Shown piece after piece: positions 14,457 to 19,652 of a stretch of 19,652 bases of DNA. This DNA is from CAVDRM01 sp963626285 (lineage in GTDB: Bacteria; Bacillota; Clostridia; Christensenellales; Aristaeellaceae). The stretch's first letter is position 1, and each line of letters starts with the position of its first letter. The translations under genes and the position numbers were made by a program. The stretch spans positions 1 through 19,652 of the forward strand of contig CAVFWQ010000030.1 in the NCBI GenBank assembly GCA_963626285.1, given 5' to 3'. The notes under the pieces were generated by a model, which was not told the origin of the DNA, did no database searches, and saw only the letters and a program-made list of their open reading frames with translations.

Positions 14457-15479
14457 ATGGCAACCATGCGGGATGTGGCAGCATTGGCCGGTGTATCTAC
14501 GGCAACGGTCTCTCATGTGATCAACGGAACAAAAAAACTCTCGCCGGAAACCACCGAGCGCGTGCTGATGTCCATTGCGGAGGCCAACTATACGCCCAAC
14601 ACCTTGGCCAAATCTCTGCGCAGCGGGCAGACGCACACCATCGGCGTGCTGGTGGAAGACATTCGCGGCCTTCCCGTGGCGAATATCGTCAGCGGCATCA
14701 ATGAAACCCTGTTCAAAAGCGGCTATAAAATGATTCTGCATGATTTACATCTGCTGGAAAAGTTGTATAATCAGTATGAACAGATAGGCATGTACCGCCC
14801 GCGCATCAGCAACGGCGTAGCGCTGCTGAAGTCCTCGAACGTGGACGGCATCATCTATGTCGGGATGCACGACCGCCATTTGGACTATCTGTTTGACCCG
14901 ATGAATACGCCGCTGATGTTCGCCTATTCGCACGGCACAAAGGATGATACCTATGTGACCTATTCCAATCAGGATTCTGCCGTGGACATGACCCGCTATC
15001 TTTTGAGCCGCGGGCACAGACGAATCGCCGTCATCGCCGGTCATCCGCATTCCTATCCCGCCGCACGCCGGATGCACGGTTTTCTCATGGCAATGCAGGA
15101 AGCCGGCTTGAGCATCCCGGAAGAATACATTCGCTATGGGGATTGGGAATACGGCTCCGGCGCGGAGCAGACCAAGGCGCTGCTTCGGCTTGAAAACCGT
15201 CCGACGGCGATTTTCGCCATGAATGATTTGATGGCGGCAGGCTGCATCCACGCGCTCAGCGATGCCGGCTTCAGCATCCCCAAGGATATGGCCGTGGCGG
15301 GCTTTGACAACAGGGAAATCGCACAGTACCTCCAGCCGCCGCTCACCACCATTCAGCTCCCGACCACCGAAATCGGCGTCCGCGTTGCCCTGCACATGAT
15401 TGAAAAACTCAACAACCCCTCTGCGCCTCCTGTTCGGGACATTGTTCACTGCTCGATCATCGAGAGACAATCGGTATAA
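14457..15479 (+). CDS. LacI-family transcriptional regulator of the arabinoside locus
   Basis: This 340-residue repressor has an N-terminal helix-turn-helix (MRDVAALAGVSTATVSHVIN, residues 4-23), a hinge-helix region (PNTLAKSLRSG, 47-57) and a periplasmic-binding-protein-like effector domain with the usual end segment DMAVAGFDN...PLTTIQLP. The frame is open from 14394, but that start lies between the -35 and -10 of its own promoter. The ATG at 14457 follows AGAGG by 11 nt and gives the standard LacI N-terminus. Palindromic operators sit at both divergent promoters. It is first in the rightward operon, 19 nt before GH51, so it likely controls its own operon and the transporter. The effector is probably L-arabinose or an arabinoside (inference). 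AraR of Bacillus instead uses a GntR-type DNA-binding domain. Confidence 0.92.
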   Translation: MATMRDVAALAGVSTATVSHVINGTKKLSPETTERVLMSIAEANYTPNTLAKSLRSGQTHTIGVLVEDIRGLPVANIVSGINETLFKSGYKMILHDLHLLEKLYNQYEQIGMYRPRISNGVALLKSSNVDGIIYVGMHDRHLDYLFDPMNTPLMFAYSHGTKDDTYVTYSNQDSAVDMTRYLLSRGHRRIAVIAGHPHSYPAARRMHGFLMAMQEAGLSIPEEYIRYGDWEYGSGAEQTKALLRLENRPTAIFAMNDLMAAGCIHALSDAGFSIPKDMAVAGFDNREIAQYLQPPLTTIQLPTTEIGVRVALHMIEKLNNPSAPPVRDIVHCSIIERQSV

Positions 15480-15498
15480 ATAAAAGGAGTGTATTCCC

Positions 15499-17016
15499 AT
15501 GAAAACCGCTTCCGTCATCTTGGACAAGGACTACGTCATTTCCCGCATTGACCCGCGCATTTACGGCTCGTTCATCGAGCATTTGGGCAGGGCTGTGTAC
15601 GGCGGCATCTATGAGCCGAATCATCCGTTGGCTGATGAGCAGGGCTTCCGCAGAGATGTGCTGGCCATGGTGAAAAAGCTGAATGTACCCGTCGTCCGCT
15701 ACCCCGGCGGCAACTTTGTTTCCGGCTTCAACTGGGAGGATTCGGTAGGCCCGAAGGACAAGCGTCCGAAACGGCTGGATCTGGCGTGGTTTACCACGGA
15801 GACCAACGAAGTCGGAATGCATGAATTTGCGGACTGGGCAAAGAAGGCCGGCAGTCAGGTCATGTACGCCGTCAATTTAGGCACCCGCGGTGCTGAAAAT
15901 GCCCGTGACATCGTGGAATACGCCAATCATCCATCCGGCAGCAAGTTTTCCGATATGCGCATCGCCAACGGCCGCAAAGAGCCGCTGAACTTTAAGCTCT
16001 GGTGCTTGGGCAATGAAATGGACGGGTCTTGGCAGATGGGGCAGAAAACGGCCTTTGAATACGGCCGCACCGCGCACGAAGCCGCCAAGATGATGAAATG
16101 GGTCGACCCCTCGATTGAGCTGGTGGCCTGCGGTTCTTCCTCCTCTCAGATGCCGACCTTCGGCGAATGGGAGTATGAAATGCTGAATCAGTGCTATGAG
16201 GATGTTGACTATGTCTCCCTGCACCGCTATTACGGCAATCCGACCAACGATACGCCCGGCTTCCTTGCCCGGAGCATGGACTTGGACGAGTTTATCAGGA
16301 CCGTCGCGTCCATCTGCGATGCGGTCGGCGGCAAAAAGCACAGCAAAAAGAAGGTGCACCTGTCCTTTGACGAATGGAACGTGTGGTATCATTCCAATGA
16401 GCAGGACAAGGAAATCACGAAGGCGGATAAATGGGGGCAGGCGCTGCCGCTGCTTGAGGATATTTATAACTTTGAAGATGCCCTGCTGGTCGGCTCTATC
16501 CTAATTACCTTCCTGCGCAATGCGGACAGGGTGAAGATTGCTTGCATGGCGCAGCTCGTCAATGTCATCGCACCCATCATGACAAGAAACGGCGGCGGAT
16601 GCTGGGCGCAGACCATCTTCTATCCCTTCCTGCACGCCTCTCGGTTCGGCCGCGGCACGGCGCTTAAGGCCTTGGTGGACACCCCTGTATACGATTGCAG
16701 TGACTACGAGGGCGTTCCCGTGATTGACGCGACGGCGACGATGGGTGACGACGGCAGTGTCACCGTGTTCTGCGTGAACAGGGATATGCTGGAGGACTGC
16801 GTTCTGAATGTGGATCTGCGGGCATTCGGCAAGCTTCAATTCAAGGAGCATATCGTCCTGCACAACGATGATGTAAAGGCGGTCAACACCGAGGAAAACC
16901 CGAACAATGTCGTCCCGATGACTATTTTCGACGGCAAAACGGACGACGGCAAGGCCGAAATCAAAGTTCCCGCGTTGAGCTGGAATGTAATTCGGTTTGC
17001 GCCGGATAAAAACTGA
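15499..17016 (+). CDS. abfA: GH51 alpha-L-arabinofuranosidase
   Basis: The enzyme is a retaining exo-hydrolase that releases alpha-linked L-arabinofuranose from arabino-oligosaccharides and arabinoxylan fragments. The 505-residue product matches the bacterial GH51 length. The acid/base E173 lies in WCLGNEMDG and the nucleophile E292 in LSFDEWNVWY, close to Glu175 and Glu294 of the Geobacillus stearothermophilus enzyme. IYGSFIEHLGRAVYGGIYEP and VRYPGGNFVSGFNWEDS are further family signatures. A C-terminal beta-sandwich follows the TIM barrel from about residue 390. There is no signal peptide, so it acts in the cytoplasm. The ATG follows AAAGGAG by about 9 nt, 19 nt after lacI. With GH127 it gives the cell hydrolases for both anomers of arabinofuranose. 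Confidence 0.95.
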   Translation: MKTASVILDKDYVISRIDPRIYGSFIEHLGRAVYGGIYEPNHPLADEQGFRRDVLAMVKKLNVPVVRYPGGNFVSGFNWEDSVGPKDKRPKRLDLAWFTTETNEVGMHEFADWAKKAGSQVMYAVNLGTRGAENARDIVEYANHPSGSKFSDMRIANGRKEPLNFKLWCLGNEMDGSWQMGQKTAFEYGRTAHEAAKMMKWVDPSIELVACGSSSSQMPTFGEWEYEMLNQCYEDVDYVSLHRYYGNPTNDTPGFLARSMDLDEFIRTVASICDAVGGKKHSKKKVHLSFDEWNVWYHSNEQDKEITKADKWGQALPLLEDIYNFEDALLVGSILITFLRNADRVKIACMAQLVNVIAPIMTRNGGGCWAQTIFYPFLHASRFGRGTALKALVDTPVYDCSDYEGVPVIDATATMGDDGSVTVFCVNRDMLEDCVLNVDLRAFGKLQFKEHIVLHNDDVKAVNTEENPNNVVPMTIFDGKTDDGKAEIKVPALSWNVIRFAPDKN

Positions 17017-17031
17017 CAGAAAGGATACAGC

Positions 17032-18624
17032 ATGAAAAAAGAAGAGATGTCCGCGTTTCTCCTGAACGGGCAGGGCATTCTGGGCATTGAGCTTGGCTCA
17101 ACGCGCATCAAGGCCGTTTTGATTGATGATGTCCATGCTCCCATTGCGATGGGCGCTTACGATTGGAAAAATCGGCTGGAGAACGGCATTTGGACGTATG
17201 CCCTTTCCGATGTGTGGACGGGCATTCAGAGCGCCTATGCCGCGCTTTGCGCCGATGTAAACAATCAATACGGCGTTGCACTGACAAATTTGGCAGGCAT
17301 CGGCATTTCCGCCATGATGCACGGCTATCTTCCGTTTGACAGGGACGGCCATCAGCTCGTCCCCTTCCGTACATGGCGCAACACCATCACCGCCGATTCA
17401 GCCCGTGCGCTGACGGAGCTGTTTCATTTCAACATTCCCCAGCGCTGGAGCATCGCGCACTTGGCTCAGGCCATGCAAAACGGCGAAAAGTATGTTGAGG
17501 ATATCGCCTTTTTGACCACGCTGGCAGGCTATGTGCATTGGAAGTTGACCGGCAGAAAGGTCTTGGGCGTAGGTGATGCCTCCGGCATGTTCCCCATTGA
17601 CAGCCGAACGAATGACTATGACCAAGCTATGATAGCTTCCTTTGATGAACGCGCCGCCGCGTATCCGTGGAAGCTGTGCGATATTCTCCCCACCGTGCTG
17701 AACGCCGGTGCGGATGCCGGAAGCCTTACCGCAGAGGGTTCTCTTTTGCTTGACCCCACCGGACAGCTTCAGACGGGCATCCCCTGCTGCCCGCCGGAGG
17801 GCGATGCCGGCACAGGCATGACGGCGACCGACAGCGTAGCCGCCGGAACGGGCAATGTCAGCGCCGGAACGAGTGTCTTTGCGATGGTCGTGCTGGAAAA
17901 CGCCCTGCACCGCGTGTATCCTGAAATCGACATGGTGACGACGCCCAACGGAAAACCTGTGGCGATGGTGCATTGCAACAACTGCACCAGCGATATCAAC
18001 GCATGGGCGGATATGCTGACGGGCTTTGCGCAGGCGGCCAATCTGCCCATCGAGCGCAGGCGAATCTTCACAACGCTCTTTCGCGCCGCCATGCAGGGTG
18101 ACAAGGACTGTGACGGGCTCATCAACGTCAACTACCTGTCCGGCGAGCCGATCACGAACCTGTCCGAAGGACGTCCCATGATGGTGCGCCTGCCGGATAC
18201 GAAGCTGACGTTTGCGAACTTCGCACGCTCGCTGGTTTTCGGCGCGATGGTCACATTAAAGCTCGGCATGGATATTCTGTCCGCCGAGCAGGTCTGCATC
18301 CATACCCTGCTTGGTCACGGCGGCTTCTTTAAGACGCCCGAAACGGCGCAAAATCTGCTGGCCTCCGCCTTGAATACGCCCGTCTCCGTGATGGAGACCG
18401 CCGGAGAGGGAGGACCTTGGGGTATGGCGCTGCTGGCTGCTTACCGTGTGCGCAAGGCGGAAAATGAGAGCCTGGAGGACTATCTGTCCCGTCATGTCTT
18501 TGCCAATGCGGCCGTCGTGACGGCACGGCCCGACCCTGATGACGCGGCCGGATTTGCACGGTACACGGAGCACTTTAAGGCTGCACTTGCTGCAGAAAAG
18601 GCCGCGGCGGAACATCTTCGGTAA
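17032..18624 (+). CDS. araB: FGGY-family sugar kinase, probable L-ribulokinase
   Basis: The kinase is predicted to phosphorylate L-ribulose to L-ribulose-5-phosphate with ATP. The 530-residue product has the FGGY two-domain plan: LGIELGSTRIKAVLID at 17-32 (first phosphate loop), MMHGYLPFD and FRTWRNTIT (sugar side), GDAGTGM with the probable catalytic base D258, GTGNVSAGTS at 272-281, and GHGGFFKTPETAQ with ETAGEGGPWG near the C-terminus. It resembles, from memory and not from a search, the ribulokinase form adjacent to araD in Bacteroides and some gut Firmicutes more than the classical AraB of E. coli or Bacillus. L-xylulose or D-xylulose kinase activity cannot be excluded by motifs alone; the araD neighbour makes L-ribulose most likely. 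The start has AAAGGA upstream, 15 nt after the GH51 stop. Confidence 0.82.
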   Translation: MKKEEMSAFLLNGQGILGIELGSTRIKAVLIDDVHAPIAMGAYDWKNRLENGIWTYALSDVWTGIQSAYAALCADVNNQYGVALTNLAGIGISAMMHGYLPFDRDGHQLVPFRTWRNTITADSARALTELFHFNIPQRWSIAHLAQAMQNGEKYVEDIAFLTTLAGYVHWKLTGRKVLGVGDASGMFPIDSRTNDYDQAMIASFDERAAAYPWKLCDILPTVLNAGADAGSLTAEGSLLLDPTGQLQTGIPCCPPEGDAGTGMTATDSVAAGTGNVSAGTSVFAMVVLENALHRVYPEIDMVTTPNGKPVAMVHCNNCTSDINAWADMLTGFAQAANLPIERRRIFTTLFRAAMQGDKDCDGLINVNYLSGEPITNLSEGRPMMVRLPDTKLTFANFARSLVFGAMVTLKLGMDILSAEQVCIHTLLGHGGFFKTPETAQNLLASALNTPVSVMETAGEGGPWGMALLAAYRVRKAENESLEDYLSRHVFANAAVVTARPDPDDAAGFARYTEHFKAALAAEKAAAEHLR

Positions 18625-18662
18625 CGAAAAGACTAACTTTACTTTTGCGAAAGGATACAGTC

Positions 18663-19361
18663 ATGATGTTAGAAGCCCTGCGCGAGGCCGTTTATGCGGC
18701 GAACATGGAACTGCCCAGGCGTCATTTGGTCACCTTCACATGGGGCAATGTGTCCGGCATTGACCGGGAAAAAGGGCTGGTGGTCATCAAACCGTCCGGC
18801 GTGGAATATGAAGATTTAACGCCGGACAAGCTGGTCATCGTGCGCTTGGACGGGCAGAAGGCGGAGGGCGATTTGAATCCCTCCTCCGACACGAAAACGC
18901 ATCTGGAACTTTACAAGGCGTTTCCCGACATCGGCGGCATCGTGCATACGCACAGCCCGCACGCCGTCGGCTGGGCGCAGGCCGGGCATGACATTCCCTG
19001 CTACGGCACCACCCACGCCGATTACTTTTACGGCCCTATCCCCTGCGCCCGCAGCCTCACGCCCGAAGAGGTCGCCGAGGACTACGAACGCAACACCGGC
19101 AAGGTGATCATCGAAACCTTTGAAACGCGCTCCTTAAACCCTGTCCATGTCCCCGGCATCGTCTGCCGCAATCACGGCCCGTTCGCATGGGGGCATGACG
19201 CGCACGAGGCGGTCTACCATGCAGCCGTGCTGGAAGAAGTGGCGCGCATGGCGCTCTACACCATCTCTGTCAATCCGAACACCCCGCCCGCTCCGCAGCA
19301 TGTGCAGGATAAACACTTCCTGCGTAAGCACGGCCCGAATGCGTATTATGGACAGAAATAA
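18663..19361 (+). CDS. araD: L-ribulose-5-phosphate 4-epimerase
   Basis: The enzyme converts L-ribulose-5-phosphate to D-xylulose-5-phosphate, the last step of arabinose catabolism. It is a class II aldolase-like zinc enzyme of 232 residues. Residues known from E. coli AraD are present at the same numbers: D76 in PSSD, zinc ligands H95 and H97 in GGIVHTHS, D120 in TTHADYFYG, zinc ligand H171 in NHGPFAWG, H218 in DKHFLRKHG, and Y229 near the C-terminus. A longer frame starting with TTG at 18645 exists, but AAAGGA (18650-18655) lies inside it and serves the ATG at 18663, 8 nt further; a second ATG follows directly at 18666. It lies 38 nt after the kinase, is followed by a strong terminator, and ends the rightward operon. 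UlaF- and SgbE-type relatives have the same reaction, but the context supports arabinose. Confidence 0.95.
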   Translation: MMLEALREAVYAANMELPRRHLVTFTWGNVSGIDREKGLVVIKPSGVEYEDLTPDKLVIVRLDGQKAEGDLNPSSDTKTHLELYKAFPDIGGIVHTHSPHAVGWAQAGHDIPCYGTTHADYFYGPIPCARSLTPEEVAEDYERNTGKVIIETFETRSLNPVHVPGIVCRNHGPFAWGHDAHEAVYHAAVLEEVARMALYTISVNPNTPPAPQHVQDKHFLRKHGPNAYYGQK

Positions 19362-19394
19362 GCCGACTGAAAAGTATTATAGGTAAGTAATTTA

Positions 19395-19440
19395 AAATTG
19401 CGTCATGTCCTTTGCGGCATGGCGCAATTTGCGTTTTTTA
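19395..19440 (+). terminator. Intrinsic terminator of the lacI-GH51-araB-araD operon
   Basis: AAATTGCG (19395-19402) pairs with CGCAATTT (19423-19430); the stem continues with a T-G pair and CATG/CATG, giving 13 bp and a 10-nt loop. Six T follow at 19434-19439, with more pyrimidines after. It begins 34 nt after the araD stop. Confidence 0.9.
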
Positions 19441-19489
19441 TCTTTTCTTCCTTTTTTTCTATAACAAAAATATCTCTATCGTCATGCTG

Positions 19490-19514
19490 CTTGACAATAC
19501 CATCTTGACAGTAC
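19490..19514. repeat. Short tandem direct repeat CTTGACARTAC
   Basis: CTTGACAATAC (19490-19500) and CTTGACAGTAC (19504-19514) are 11-nt copies with one difference and a 14-nt period. Both contain a perfect TTGACA, but no -10 element lies at a suitable distance. Possible protein-binding repeats; function unknown. Confidence 0.6.
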
Positions 19515-19520
19515 CCAACC

Positions 19521-19543
19521 TTGAAAACCAGAAAGGTTTTCAA
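19521..19543. repeat. Perfect inverted repeat, 9-bp arms
   Basis: TTGAAAACC (19521-19529) and GGTTTTCAA (19535-19543) flank the 5-nt loop AGAAA. No U-tract follows directly on either strand. Part of the structured noncoding tail at the right edge. Confidence 0.7.
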
Positions 19544-19557
19544 ACCGAAAAATGACA

Positions 19558-19596
19558 AACTGCCTCGTCTCATTTTTCGCTTGAGACGAAGCAGTT
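19558..19596. terminator. Strong hairpin, possible terminator for leftward transcription
   Basis: AACTGC and GCAGTT (outer 6 bp), one mismatch, then TCGTCTC and GAGACGA (inner 7 bp) enclose an 11-nt loop. On the minus strand the stem is followed within a few bases by TTTGTCATTTTT; on the plus strand only TGTAATACTTTT follows. It could stop leftward transcripts entering from outside the window, but no such gene is visible, so the function is uncertain. Confidence 0.5.
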
Positions 19597-19619
19597 GTAA
19601 TACTTTTCTCATCTCAATC

Positions 19620-19648
19620 TAGCCAATTAGTCGACGCTGTGGTATAAT
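19620..19648 (+). promoter_or_regulatory. Outward promoter at the right edge
   Basis: TATAAT (19643-19648) is perfect and preceded by TGG (extended -10). TAGCCA (19620-19625) sits 17 nt upstream and matches four of six -35 positions. It should drive a rightward gene beyond the window. Confidence 0.6.
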
Positions 19649-19652
19649 AAAT

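Noticed and set aside
18645..18662. TTG start of araD six codons earlier
   Set aside because: The ribosome binding site lies inside this extension, and E. coli AraD begins at the later position.
19403..19612. 69-codon minus-strand open frame at the right edge
   Set aside because: It reads across two hairpins and the araD terminator and lacks a proper ribosome binding site. A decayed coding remnant is possible, but nothing supports a real gene.
1..19652. CRISPR arrays, tRNA or rRNA genes, complete insertion sequences, phage genes
   Set aside because: No regularly spaced repeats, clover-leaf sequences, transposases or phage proteins were seen on either strand.

Overview
The window reads as chromosomal DNA of a Gram-positive (Firmicutes/Clostridia-type) bacterium, probably a plant-fibre-using gut or environmental anaerobe. 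Three things support this. A PASTA-domain Ser/Thr kinase sits beside its PP2C phosphatase in a def-fmt-rsmB-rlmN-stp-prkC-rsgA-rpe chain, strong GGAGG ribosome binding sites precede most genes, and sigma-A-like TTGACA/TATAAT promoters are visible. The exact taxon cannot be read from the sequence. One run of N (4502-4703) lies inside the phosphatase gene.

Region 1 (13-8681, all on the minus strand) is a tightly packed housekeeping operon. In transcription order it is def, fmt, rsmB, rlmN, stp/prpC, prkC, rsgA, rpe and rsmA. Junctions are 4-8 nt overlaps or gaps of 2-3 nt, so translation is probably coupled throughout. The theme is translation initiation (formyl-Met-tRNA, deformylase), rRNA modification and 30S maturation, with a Ser/Thr kinase/phosphatase signalling pair embedded. 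A good promoter (TTGACA, 17 nt, TATCCT) lies at 8873-8901, giving a leader of roughly 185 nt before def.

Region 2 (8682-9122) has no convincing gene. It holds the def promoter and leader with small hairpins, and the intrinsic terminator of the neighbouring sugar operon (9001-9038, minus strand).

Region 3 (9123-19361) is a divergent L-arabinose-oligosaccharide utilisation locus. Leftward (minus) run a sugar-binding protein, two ABC permeases and a GH127 beta-L-arabinofuranosidase. Rightward (plus) run a LacI-family regulator, a GH51 alpha-L-arabinofuranosidase, an FGGY kinase of ribulokinase type and L-ribulose-5-phosphate 4-epimerase. The shared control region (14229-14456) contains a promoter for each direction and two near-identical operator-like palindromes (14271-14290 and 14362-14381). 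The inferred scheme is: import small arabinosides, cleave both alpha- and beta-linked arabinofuranose in the cytoplasm, then convert L-ribulose to D-xylulose-5-phosphate, which feeds the pentose phosphate pathway where rpe also works. L-arabinose isomerase (araA), a transporter ATPase and any secreted arabinanase are absent from the window.

Region 4 (19362-19652) starts with a strong terminator after araD. It continues as AT-rich, structure-rich noncoding DNA with a direct repeat and two hairpins, and ends with a good outward promoter for a gene beyond the right edge. This is the least explained part of the window.
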